Shown: positions 24,415 through 31,563 of the stretch, one piece after another
How positions within the stretch are numbered: the stretch's first letter is position 1
How the letters are laid out: every line of letters starts with the position of its first letter
Assembly: GCA_003162055.1 (NCBI GenBank)
Contig: PMNA01000013.1
Location: forward strand, 121,064-185,063
DNA: 64,000 bases
Direction of reading: 5' to 3'
From: Actinomycetota bacterium
GTDB lineage: Bacteria; Actinomycetota; Thermoleophilia; Gaiellales; Gaiellaceae
The notes under the pieces: model-generated
What the model was told of the DNA's origin: nothing
Databases searched by the model: none
The model's input: only the letters and a program-made list of their open reading frames with translations
Position numbers and translations under genes: made by a program

Positions 24415-25134
24415 GTGACGGAGGTCGCGCCGCCGAACGAGTTCGCAAAGGCTCTCTTTGCGCCGATCGCACCGACCTATGACCGCTATGCGCGTCTGCT
24501 CTCGCTTGGGCAGGATCCTCGCTGGCGCCGCTTTCTCGTCTCGCGCATCGAAGCCGGTCCGGGCGAGCGGGTGCTCGACGTGGCCACCGGCACCGGTGCG
24601 GTGGCGATTGAGATAGCGAGGCGCACGGGCGCGCACGTCGTCGGACTTGATCAGAGCCCCCGGATGCTCGCGAGCGCGCGTGAGCGCGTGGCCCGAGCGG
24701 GTCTAGACGACCGAATCGAATTGTTGGAAGGCCGCGCCGAGGAGTTGCCCTTCGCCGACGGCTCCTTCGCCGCACTCAGCTTCACGTACCTGCTTCGCTA
24801 CGTCGCCGATCCGGCAGCGACAATGCGCGAGCTGTCTCGGGTGGTGCGCCCCGGCGGCGTCGTGGCCTCGCTCGAGTTCGGAGTCCCACCGCGCCCGCTT
24901 CCGCGCGCCGCCTGGGAGCTGTACGTGCGGCTGGGCCTTCCCGTGGCCGGAGCGCTGGTCTCTGACGGCTGGGGAGAGGTCGGGCGCTTCCTTGGCCCAA
25001 GCATCCACGAGCTGTATGCAAACGGGGGCCTGGAACGAGTTCTCGATTGCTGGCTCGCAGCCGGGATCGAAGAGTTGCGCTACCGGTGGCTCTCGCTCGG
25101 TGGGGCGATCGTCATCTGGGGGCGGCGGAGATGA
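24415..25134 (+). CDS. UbiE/MenG-type SAM-dependent methyltransferase
   Basis: 239 residues, GTG start six bases after a TAGACT box (24403-24408). AFAPIAPTYDRYARLLSLGQD-like N-terminus, the SAM motif VLDVATGTGAVA, VVGLDQSPRML, and LLRYVADPAATMRELSRVVRPGG follow the UbiE/MenG pattern for C-methylation of demethylmenaquinone. The gene overlaps a membrane protein with a possible UbiA-like motif (ATGA). That would fit menaquinone synthesis, since prenylation precedes methylation. Other class I methyltransferases of this shape exist. Confidence 0.82.
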   Translation: MTEVAPPNEFAKALFAPIAPTYDRYARLLSLGQDPRWRRFLVSRIEAGPGERVLDVATGTGAVAIEIARRTGAHVVGLDQSPRMLASARERVARAGLDDRIELLEGRAEELPFADGSFAALSFTYLLRYVADPAATMRELSRVVRPGGVVASLEFGVPPRPLPRAAWELYVRLGLPVAGALVSDGWGEVGRFLGPSIHELYANGGLERVLDCWLAAGIEELRYRWLSLGGAIVIWGRRR

Positions 25135-25862
25135 CGGTTCGCTCGCGCCCGGCCTTCTACGCGCTCGCCTCGGGTGGTTGGCGCGACTACGTGACGCTTC
25201 TACATCCCCCGTACACGCTCTGGCACCTCTCCTATGTGGCCATTGGCGCCTCGCTCGTGCCGGGGCTGCAAGCGCACCGGCTCGTCTGGGGCCTGCTGGC
25301 CTTCTTCCTCGCGATGGGCGTCGGCGCGCACGCGCTCGATGAACTGAACGGGCGACCGCTCGGTACGCGAATTCCGGCTTGGATCTTGATCGCGACCGCG
25401 ATCGTCTCGATCGGCGCCGCGACGGCAATCGGCATCGGCGCGGCGATCGCGTGGACGCTCTGGTTGTTGCCTTTCATCGTCTTCGGCGCCTTCATCGCCG
25501 TCGCCTATACGCTCGAGCTGGCCGGCGGTCTCTTCCACGGTGATCTCTGGTTCGCGCTCGCCTGGGGCGCCTTTCCCGTGCTCACGGCCTACGTCGGCGC
25601 CAGCGGAACGATTCGCGTCGAGGCGCTTCTGGTAGCGCTCTTTGCCGCGTTCCTCTCCGTCGCCCAACGCCAGCTCTCGACCCAGGTGCGCGTCGTGCGC
25701 CGGCGGGTGAGCGAGATCTCCGGCTCGCTCGTCTACAACGACGGCAGCGTCGAGGCGATCGAGAAGCACACGCTCCTGGCCGCTCCTGAGGCGGCGTTGC
25801 GGGCTCTCAGCGCTTCGGTCGTTGCGCTTGCCGTTGCGCTCGTGGTGCTCCGATTGGCTTGA
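25131..25862 (+). CDS. Polytopic membrane protein, possibly UbiA-like
   Basis: 243 residues from the ATG at 25131, which overlaps the methyltransferase stop. About seven hydrophobic helices are visible. After helix 2 the loop reads HALDELNGRPLGTRIP, similar in position and composition to the Asp-rich prenyl-diphosphate loop of UbiA prenyltransferases, but the full NDxxDxxxD is missing. Given its partner, a role in quinone or prenyl-lipid metabolism is a reasonable guess. Otherwise it is an uncharacterised membrane protein. Confidence 0.75.
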   Translation: MTVRSRPAFYALASGGWRDYVTLLHPPYTLWHLSYVAIGASLVPGLQAHRLVWGLLAFFLAMGVGAHALDELNGRPLGTRIPAWILIATAIVSIGAATAIGIGAAIAWTLWLLPFIVFGAFIAVAYTLELAGGLFHGDLWFALAWGAFPVLTAYVGASGTIRVEALLVALFAAFLSVAQRQLSTQVRVVRRRVSEISGSLVYNDGSVEAIEKHTLLAAPEAALRALSASVVALAVALVVLRLA

Positions 25863-25948
25863 GCCCGTTCCTACGTTCGACCGGTGTTTGGGAATCGACC
25901 ACCGTGGAACAAAGCGAACCCTGTTCCTGACTCTATGCGGAGGTCGAA

Positions 25949-26254
25949 ATGTCTACCATTATCGTTCGCCACACTGTCAAAGACTTCGATGCCTGGAAGC
26001 CTTACTACGACGAGCACGCCGCTGCTCGGGGCCGCTACGGAATTCAAGACGACGGCGTGTATCGCGGCGCTTCGAATCCCAACAAAGTCGTCTTGGTCTT
26101 CCAGACCGAAGATTACGAGCGGGCGCACGAGTTCTTCGAGAGCGATGACCTTCGCGAGACGATGCAGAAAGCCGGTGTCGTTTCCGCGCCAACCATCTGG
26201 GTCATAGATGGCGCCCGAGTCGACTCTCATTCCAACCTCGTAACGTCGAGATAG
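25949..26254 (+). CDS. Small antibiotic-monooxygenase-like (ABM) fold protein
   Basis: 101 residues with GGAGG five bases before the ATG. The pattern IIVRHTVKDFDAWKPYYDEH, GVYRGASNPNKVVLVFQTED, and AHEFFESDDLRETMQKAGV matches dimeric alpha-beta barrel proteins of the ABM/cyclase-like type, which often act as small monooxygenases or stress proteins. No active-site residues can be named. It stands alone. Confidence 0.75.
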   Translation: MSTIIVRHTVKDFDAWKPYYDEHAAARGRYGIQDDGVYRGASNPNKVVLVFQTEDYERAHEFFESDDLRETMQKAGVVSAPTIWVIDGARVDSHSNLVTSR

Positions 26255-26351
26255 ACACCGCACGGTTCGATGGAGGTACGGGTGTTACGGGGAGGGCTCC
26301 TATCCAGTGCTGCCGTAGAAAATCGCTTCTCCGGCCGCTAGGCTCCCGAGC

Positions 26352-26474
26352 ATGTGGGACGTCCTCAGCTGGCACAACGGCACTCTGAGCGTCGCCTGGT
26401 GGGCCGTGCTGGTCCTCGTCGTCTTCCTGCTCGGCATGGCCGGGCACGGTCGCGAGCACCGGCACAAGCACTAG
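26352..26474 (+). CDS. 40-residue membrane peptide
   Basis: Short frame MWDVLSWHNGTLSVAWWAVL followed by a hydrophobic run (VLVVFLLGMAG) and a His/Arg-rich tail (HGREHRHKH). A TAGGCT box at 26339-26344 lies exactly seven bases before the ATG, the same arrangement as many longer genes in this window, which supports expression. One membrane span with a basic C-terminal tail is predicted. The function is unknown. Confidence 0.6.
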   Translation: MWDVLSWHNGTLSVAWWAVLVLVVFLLGMAGHGREHRHKH

Positions 26475-26699
26475 TCACGGTGTGCTGGTGAGCTTTTCCG
26501 GCGCCGCCCGGGTGCGAGGCGGAGTTGCTCTGCGACCGCGTCGGGATGTGATCGATCGCCTTCAAGACGAGCACTGGAAGTCGCAACGGACCGCTTCGAG
26601 CGAGCCTGTGCGGGCCGCCAGCCCTGCCACTCCGCGAAGGGGTGAGAAATACGTATTTTCCCGTATTGAAGTTGGTGCCCATGCGTGGGAAGATCATCG

Positions 26700-26820
26700 A
26701 GCGTCGAGCACGGAACGCGAGTAGGTTGAGCCTCATCCAAAGGGCAACGGAAGAGCCGGAAACGGCGAGGCCGAGGTTCTTAGGGCGAGGGGACGAAAGT
26801 GTCACCGGCTCGACGCTTTT
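26700..26820 (+). ncRNA. Candidate structured small RNA
   Basis: AGCGTCGAGC (26700-26709) is perfectly complementary to GCTCGACGCT (26808-26817) and is followed by a TTTT run (26817-26820). The 98-base interior contains the GNRA-loop hairpin GCCGGAAACGGC and a second GAAA-loop hairpin (GGACGAAAGTGTC). An alternative stem GAGCCGG/CCGGCTC (26753-26759, 26805-26811) competes with the closing stem. An intrinsic terminator follows at 26840-26862. The competing helices resemble a regulatory RNA, but no known family was recognised and no promoter was identified. Confidence 0.4.
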
Positions 26821-26839
26821 CTATGTCCAGGATTAAATC

Positions 26840-26862
26840 GAGGCCCAGCGGGCCTCTTTTTT
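26840..26862 (+). terminator. Rho-independent terminator
   Basis: GAGGCCC, loop AGC, GGGCCTC and then six T form a textbook intrinsic terminator. The nearest upstream coding gene on this strand ends at 26474, so the terminator probably belongs to the candidate RNA. Confidence 0.85.
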
Positions 26863-26888
26863 ACAGCTGGAGTGGTAAGGCGGCGTGG

Positions 26889-27203
26889 CTAGCTTGCGCC
26901 TACGGGCTGCGCTTCGACCGGTTCCTCTGAGCCCGCTTCGACTGCGGAGACTTCGGCGTCGGGATACAGAACGCTCCAGACGCGGAGGTAAATGGCGATC
27001 TCTCGCCGGGCCATCTCGCCGGCCTTACCGGAATCGGGGGCAAGAATCTCTATCTCGTTAGGACCAGAGACAATTGTTGCCTGGCCTAGGCTCTCCAGGA
27101 AGGAGGCCAGACGTTCTGTGTGGATCGTGTCGCCTAGTCGCAGTTGCATGATTCCGCAGGTTGGGGCTAGTTCTAGTGTCGTCAGACTGGGGGAACCGCG
27201 CAT
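26889..27203 (-). CDS. Small hypothetical protein
   Basis: 104 residues if started at 27203, or 86 if started at the internal ATG at 27149 (MQLRLGDTIHTERLASFLE), which gives a more compact alpha/beta domain. The core TERLASFLESLGQATIVSG, NEIEILAPD and REIAIYLRVWSVLYPDAEV is a beta-alpha-beta-like pattern and the tail is Glu/Val rich. No family was recognised. Neither start has a clear ribosome-binding site. Expression is plausible because codon use and GC match its neighbours. Confidence 0.5.
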   Translation of the reverse strand: MRGSPSLTTLELAPTCGIMQLRLGDTIHTERLASFLESLGQATIVSGPNEIEILAPDSGKAGEMARREIAIYLRVWSVLYPDAEVSAVEAGSEEPVEAQPVGAS

Positions 27204-27344
27204 CGCTCGATAGGAGTAATCGCGCAGGATGAACGAAATCGATTATCTGCGGCGTTTCTTGCCTGAAAGTTGTCATCTGTAGCCTGTAGTGCATATACGC
27301 TATGAGCCGTTTGCGCAATACATACTTTTGCTAGCCTTGCGAGG

Positions 27345-27368
27345 CTGATGTCGCTTCGGCGACGTCAG
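27345..27368 (+). promoter_or_regulatory. Leader hairpin upstream of the Rpf-like gene
   Basis: CTGATGTCGC, loop TTCG, GCGACGTCAG: 9 of 10 positions pair around a stable UUCG tetraloop. It lies 70 bases before the GTG start. It could be a 5' leader element or the terminator of an upstream transcript. I looked for the ydaO-type c-di-AMP riboswitch known from rpf leaders and did not see its conserved parts. Confidence 0.4.
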
Positions 27369-27437
27369 GCCGAGGCGGCCCGATCGAATTCTTCCGGGCG
27401 TCATCGGTCGTCGTTGTCGCGTAAGGAGTAGTAGTTC

Positions 27438-27971
27438 GTGACTAAAAGAGGCGCTCTGCGCATTCTTGTTTCTACGCTCGTGATCGTCGCTTTGCTCGTA
27501 CCGGCACTGGCCGGCGCTTCCAGTAAGAGCGCATCCGAGTACCGACAAATACGGCAGTTGAGGTACACGACGTGGCACTGGCAGCGTGTCATGGGTGTTT
27601 CCAAGACGCACGCGCGCCATAGCGCGCTCAAGATGTCCAACACGAAGTACCGTCGCTGGGTTCTCAAGCTCTGGCGGCGGCGGGCCGCCCAAGCTCGGCT
27701 CAAGGCGCTGCGCGTGCCCCATAAGGGTCAGTGGTTGTGCATTCATCGCGGCGAGGGCGCCTGGACCGCTCACAGCGGTAACGGCTATTACGGCGGACTC
27801 CAGATGGACGTTTCCTTCCAGCGCTCTTACGGCGGCTACCTACTTCGCAACAAGGGCACGGCCAATCACTGGAGCCCCAACGAGCAGATGTGGGTGGCAG
27901 AGCGTGCCTACCGGAGCGGACGGGGCTTCTATCCCTGGCCGAACACCGCTCGCGCCTGCGGCTTGATCTAG
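27438..27971 (+). CDS. Secreted Rpf/transglycosylase-like protein
   Basis: 177 residues, GTG start. A signal peptide (RILVSTLVIVALLVPALAGA) is followed by a basic helical linker and a C-terminal domain of about 75 residues: WLCIHRGEGAWTAHSGNGYY, GGLQMDVSFQRSYG, then ANHWSPNEQMWVAERAYR and a final Cys. This matches the transglycosylase-like domain of resuscitation-promoting factors, with the catalytic Glu in RGEGAW and a disulfide between the two cysteines. Such proteins cleave peptidoglycan glycan strands to promote division or regrowth from dormancy. Confidence 0.88.
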   Translation: MTKRGALRILVSTLVIVALLVPALAGASSKSASEYRQIRQLRYTTWHWQRVMGVSKTHARHSALKMSNTKYRRWVLKLWRRRAAQARLKALRVPHKGQWLCIHRGEGAWTAHSGNGYYGGLQMDVSFQRSYGGYLLRNKGTANHWSPNEQMWVAERAYRSGRGFYPWPNTARACGLI

Positions 27972-28022
27972 CGTCTTCTCGGCGAGCTCTGTGCTCTTGC
28001 GCCGCGCGAGGCGGCGAGCTTA

Positions 28023-28183
28023 GAGCCTATTTCGATAGGTCTGCACACCCGATGCGGCCGCTCCGCGGCGCCAGCGACCAACCCGGACACTCACCGCACT
28101 ACCAGTGCGCCTTCGCGGCCCGTGTGGCCCCTGGCATCCACGGCTCGACCCCCTCGAGCGCACGTCCCTAACGAAATAGGCTC
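28023..28183. repeat. 161-base element bounded by 17-base inverted ends
   Basis: The ends GAGCCTATTTCGATAGG (28023-28039) and CCTAACGAAATAGGCTC (28167-28183) are complementary at 16 of 17 positions. The interior is GC-rich with small internal hairpins (for example CGCACTACCAGTGCG near 28099). It lies between two convergent genes. It may be a structured RNA closed by a long terminal stem, a very large bidirectional terminator, or a decayed miniature mobile element. No clear target-site duplication flanks it. Confidence 0.6.
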
Positions 28184-28201
28184 TTGGGCTGCGCTCGCGG
28201 G

Positions 28202-28654
28202 CTAGTTACCCACGACCTGCACGAGCCAGCGGCGGTCGCGCTCGCGATCCAGCTCGACGAAGAGCACCCGCTGCCAGGTGCCCAGTGCGAGCTCCCCGTT
28301 CTCGACCGGAATCGATTCGCCGGCGGGCCCGAGCAACATAGCCATGCAGTGAGCGTGACCGTTTCCGGCTTCCATGTCCTCTTCGCAGATGTTCTCGGTG
28401 CGGCGATCCCAATCGTCGTGTGCGTAGTAACGCTCGACTGGGACCAGTCGTTGCAGCAACGCGGCGAAATCCTCGAGAAAGCCGCTCTCGAGCTCGCCGA
28501 CGCGGATACAGCAGGTCGTGTGCGGCGAGTAGACGCAGGCCACGCCGTTGTCGATACCGCTCTCGCGCACGGCGTCGATCACCTCGTCGGTGATGTCGAT
28601 GACGGTTAGACCGCCCGCCGTTCGCAGTTCGCACTCGTGTAAGAACGCCCTCAC
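28202..28654 (-). CDS. YjbQ/UPF0047 family protein
   Basis: 150 residues, GTG start. The family signature is clear: GLTVIDITDEVIDAVRESGI, GVACVYSPHTTCCIRV, then YAHDDWDRRTENI, NGHAHCMAMLLG and GTWQRVLFVELDRERDR. YjbQ-like proteins form trimers with conserved His residues, and some members show weak thiamine-phosphate synthase activity. The physiological role is unsettled. It is divergent from the FtsX-type permease. Confidence 0.92.
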   Translation of the reverse strand: MRAFLHECELRTAGGLTVIDITDEVIDAVRESGIDNGVACVYSPHTTCCIRVGELESGFLEDFAALLQRLVPVERYYAHDDWDRRTENICEEDMEAGNGHAHCMAMLLGPAGESIPVENGELALGTWQRVLFVELDRERDRRWLVQVVGN

Positions 28655-28791
28655 GTGACCTTATTGTGCGTGAGGGAGCACCTTCTTGCCAGGGGGAAGC
28701 GCTCGGTCTGGGCCGGATGCGGGCGCTCGAGCGCGGCGAGCGCGGCCCGGCGCGGTTGCGCGAAGGCAAGCAAAGGGGAAGTATTCGTGGC

Positions 28792-29898
28792 GTGACCTGG
28801 GGGAAGTTGATCTGGAAGAACCTTCTCCGCCGCCCGATGCGCACGGCACTGACGGCCGCTGGAGTAGCGATCGGTGTCGGGCTGATCGTGGCGTTGCTCT
28901 CGATCACGGCCGGAGTGCGCAACACCGCCAACCAGCTCATCCATCTCGGGCGCGCCGATTTCGGGCTGTTTCAATCGGGCACTTCCGATTTGACCAAGTC
29001 GATCCTGCCGCAGTCGCTGGAGCCCGGGATCGCCAGGGAGTCGGGCGTGCAGTCGGTCGCCGGGCTTCAGCTCTACATCACCAACGTGAACGGCCAGAGC
29101 TCCTCCCTCGTGCTCGGCATGCAGCCGGGTCAGTTCCCCTGGCAGCGGCTTGTCATCGAGCGCGGCCGCCTTCCTCGAGCCGGGCAGGTGGTGGTGGGCG
29201 ACGCGGCGCTCAAGGCTTTGAAAGTCGACCAGGGCGGCAATGTCGTGATCGGGAAGCGGACGTTCACGGTATCGGGCGTGTACCACACCGGCGACCCGTT
29301 CGAGGACAACGGCGTGGTGATGCAACTCTCCCAGTTGCAGAAGCTGACACATAGGCCGAACGAGATCACGACGATCGCGATCACGGTGCTGCCCGGCCGT
29401 CCCTCCGGCGAAGTCGCCAAGGCGATCGCTGCGAAGTTCCCCAACGTCGCGCCGCTGGCCGAGCCTGGTCAGGCGGTCAAGGTCGATACCTCCAGCCGGC
29501 TCCTGATCAGCGCCGGCTGGATCTTCTCGCTACTGGCGTTGATCGTCGGCGGCATAGGTGTGATGAACACGATGGCGATGTCGGTCTCGGAGCGGACGCG
29601 AGAGATCGGCATCCTGCGCGCGATCGGCTGGTCCGCTCTTCGCATTGCGGCGCTGATCGTGAGTGAGGCGGTGGGGATCTGCCTGATCGCTCTGGGTATC
29701 GGGCTGGGGGTCGGGGTGCTGGCGGCGCACCTGTTTACGAGCTACGGCCTGATCTCGACCTTCGTCAGGCCCGACTTCACTCCCGGTGTATTCGCCTGGG
29801 GGCTGGCCTTTTCGCTCGGGGTCGGGCTTTTCGGCGCGATTTACCCGGTTCTGCGCGCGGTCAGGCTTGCTCCGGTTGACGCTCTGCGCCGGGAGTAG
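28792..29898 (+). CDS. MacB/FtsX-type ABC transporter permease
   Basis: 368 residues from the GTG at 28792, just before the typical N-terminus TWGKLIWKNLLRRPMRTALT. One N-terminal helix, a periplasmic MacB-like domain (about residues 45-240), then three C-terminal helices with the conserved GGIGVMNTMAMSVSERTREIG and LRAIGWSALRI coupling segment. This is the mechanotransmission-type permease of the MacB/LolE group. Its last 38 bases overlap the 3' end of a convergent ABC ATPase gene, almost certainly its partner. Upstream in-frame GTG codons exist but give unlikely N-terminal residues. Confidence 0.9.
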   Translation: MTWGKLIWKNLLRRPMRTALTAAGVAIGVGLIVALLSITAGVRNTANQLIHLGRADFGLFQSGTSDLTKSILPQSLEPGIARESGVQSVAGLQLYITNVNGQSSSLVLGMQPGQFPWQRLVIERGRLPRAGQVVVGDAALKALKVDQGGNVVIGKRTFTVSGVYHTGDPFEDNGVVMQLSQLQKLTHRPNEITTIAITVLPGRPSGEVAKAIAAKFPNVAPLAEPGQAVKVDTSSRLLISAGWIFSLLALIVGGIGVMNTMAMSVSERTREIGILRAIGWSALRIAALIVSEAVGICLIALGIGLGVGVLAAHLFTSYGLISTFVRPDFTPGVFAWGLAFSLGVGLFGAIYPVLRAVRLAPVDALRRE

Positions 29899-30589
29899 GC
29901 GGTTCGTCGAGCGGCTCGACACGACCGTCGCGCATGCGGTAGGCGCGGTCGGCGATGGCGGCGATGGCGACGTCATTGGTCACGACGAGCGTGGTCATCT
30001 GGTACTGCTCGCGCAGCTTTTGCAGGAGCGCCATGATGCGCACGCCGGTGACCGAGTCGAGCGCTCCGGTCGGCTCGTCGGCGAGCAGTAGGCGGGGCCG
30101 GTTCGCGAGCGCACGCGCGATTGTCACGCGCTGGCGCTCGCCGCCCGAGAGAGTCCCCGGGTTGGCGTTCAAGCGATGCGAGAGCCCGACCTCGTTGAGA
30201 AGCTCGCGCGCTCGTGCCTCCCGCGCTTTACGCGAGTGATGACGCCCGAGCATCGGCATCTGAACGTTCTCGAGCGCGCTAAGAGTCGGGATCAAGTGGT
30301 GGAGCTGGAAGACGAAGCCGACGATTTCGGCTCTGTACTCCGCGGGGTTACGCAGGTCTTCGATGCGGCGTGCGCCAACGCTGATCGAGCCCGAATCGGG
30401 CCTGTCGAGCGCTCCGATCAGGTTGAGCAGCGTGCTCTTGCCGCTGCCCGAAGGGCCCATCAGCGAAATGAACTCGCCCGGCTCGATGCGCAGGTTCACG
30501 TCCTCGAGCGAGCGAATCAGCCCGCCCTCGAAGCTCTTGCGGACGTGCTCGATGACGACCTCAACACCGTGTCCGTTGCTTGTGCTCAT
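29861..30589 (-). CDS. MacB/LolD-type ABC ATPase with Asn in the H-loop
   Basis: 242 residues. Walker A GPSGSGKST, signature LSGGERQRV, Walker B RLLLADEPTGALD and the LolD/MacB spacing are intact. The switch motif, normally VTHD, reads VTND here (codon AAT), so the H-loop His is missing. Such a change usually slows ATP hydrolysis. The gene is convergent with the FtsX-type permease and shares 38 bases of 3' sequence, an unusual layout for an ABC pair that is normally in one operon. Confidence 0.9.
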   Translation of the reverse strand: MSTSNGHGVEVVIEHVRKSFEGGLIRSLEDVNLRIEPGEFISLMGPSGSGKSTLLNLIGALDRPDSGSISVGARRIEDLRNPAEYRAEIVGFVFQLHHLIPTLSALENVQMPMLGRHHSRKAREARARELLNEVGLSHRLNANPGTLSGGERQRVTIARALANRPRLLLADEPTGALDSVTGVRIMALLQKLREQYQMTTLVVTNDVAIAAIADRAYRMRDGRVEPLDEPPTPGAERQPEQA

Positions 30590-30737
30590 CTGCCCTTGCC
30601 GAATCGTTTGCTTGCTCTTGGCGCTTGCTCCCGTTGCTCCGACAACAAACCGCAGCCGATCGGCGAGCCGATCGAGACTGCCGAGGTGATTGTCTCACGG
30701 CGGCTGCCCGAGGTGGGCGAATCCTGTCGCCGGGCCG

Positions 30738-31187
30738 CTACCTGTTCACGACCGAGATGGCCCAGGGAAGCTTCTTCGTCTTCCCCTTGGCCTTGACCAC
30801 AGCTTGCAGCGTCAGCTGATTGCCAACTGCCGCCGCCGGGAAGGTGATGTTCTCGTGGTAGCGGCCGGTGAAGTGGTGGATCTTGCCGTTGTCGACCTGA
30901 CCGACCCGCAGGGTACCCAGGAGGAAGTTCATCTGCAGAGTCGCCGCGATCGGCTTGCCGGAGAGATCGGTGACATTGACCGTGATCGGCCAGTTCTTTT
31001 TCACGATCGGATGGTGAGAGGGGGCGGAGAAGGTCGCCTTGAAGGGAAGCTTCACGGGCGCAGTCGCGTTCGTAGTAGTCGCCTTCGCAGTAGTCGAGCT
31101 TGTCGTGCCGGAGCCGCCGCCGCAAGCGGTCGCGAGCGCGAGCACGAAGCCGGCGACGAGGACGAGGCGTAGCGATCTCCGCGGCAT
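30738..31187 (-). CDS. Lipoprotein with a YtkA-like beta domain
   Basis: 149 residues. The signal peptide ends in a lipobox (LALATACGGG), then a Thr-rich linker, then an Ig-like beta domain (FSAPSHHPIVKKNWPITVNV, LSGKPIAATLQMNFLL, HHFTGRYHENITFPAAAVGN) similar to YtkA-type domains, which often bind copper; the His pairs would fit. The ATG lies six bases after a TACGAT box, and a 12-bp palindrome overlaps the promoter. Copper or stress binding is a guess from the fold. Confidence 0.75.
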   Translation of the reverse strand: MPRRSLRLVLVAGFVLALATACGGGSGTTSSTTAKATTTNATAPVKLPFKATFSAPSHHPIVKKNWPITVNVTDLSGKPIAATLQMNFLLGTLRVGQVDNGKIHHFTGRYHENITFPAAAVGNQLTLQAVVKAKGKTKKLPWAISVVNR

Positions 31188-31193
31188 ATGCTG

Positions 31194-31213
31194 ATCGTAT
31201 TGAACGATCGTTC
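31194..31213 (-). promoter_or_regulatory. Promoter with palindromic operator upstream of the lipoprotein
   Basis: On the reverse strand a TACGAT box (31199-31194) lies six bases before the ATG at 31187. Directly upstream is the perfect palindrome GAACGATCGTTC (31202-31213), at the place between the -10 and -35 boxes where a repressor would act. The sequence resembles TetR- or MarR-type operators. No regulator gene is adjacent. Confidence 0.55.
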
Positions 31214-31280
31214 GATTTGGAAACCCAACAGTTAGCTCACGCCTCTAGTTCTCGCTCTCCCGGGGCTCTCTAATAGGCCT

Positions 31281-31484
31281 GGCCGCCGCGACCGACATGG
31301 CGGGCGCGGCTTACGAAACGCTGTCCTCCGATCCATGCAATTCGAACACTGACCCCAACCACGGTCAGCCCGCCCCGCTTCTAGGAGTAGACGAGTCACA
31401 CGCGCCGAAGGCGCGCCGACTCGTACAACACGGAGGCCATACCGCGAAAAGTCATCGCCGGCGTAGCCGGCGGACTTTTCGCGG
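31281..31484 (-). repeat. Dispersed structured repeat, copy 1 (after tRNA)
   Basis: Read on the reverse strand it starts five bases after the tRNA 3' end. First comes a perfect 12-bp hairpin (CCGCGAAAAGTC at 31442-31453 with GACTTTTCGCGG at 31473-31484). Next is a second hairpin (ACGAGTC, inner CGCGCCTTCGGCGCG, GACTCGT). The block GCGGGGCGGGCTGACCGTG and GGTCAGTGTTCG follows, and the 3' motif GTAAGCCGCGCCCG with GTCGGTCGCGGCGG ends the copy. Copies 2 and 3 share this order of parts. Confidence 0.8.
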
Positions 31485-31489
31485 AGAAG

Positions 31490-31563
<74 letters not shown>

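Larger units (their letters stand above)
26475..26888. other. Gene-free stretch holding a candidate small RNA
   Basis: Several short frames cross this stretch but none looks like protein. The second half (26700-26862) contains long-range complementary segments and ends in a good intrinsic terminator, annotated separately. The first half (26475-26699) shows nothing identifiable beyond the hairpin CCCATGCGTGGG near 26678. Confidence 0.5.

Noticed and set aside
26482-26836. Short forward frames between 26482 and 26836 as proteins
   Set aside because: Arg-rich sequences without domains or ribosome-binding sites; the later part overlaps the candidate structured RNA.
27204-27437. A c-di-AMP (ydaO-type) riboswitch before the Rpf-like gene
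   Set aside because: Such switches control rpf genes in other actinobacteria, but the conserved core segments were not found here; only one small UUCG hairpin is present.
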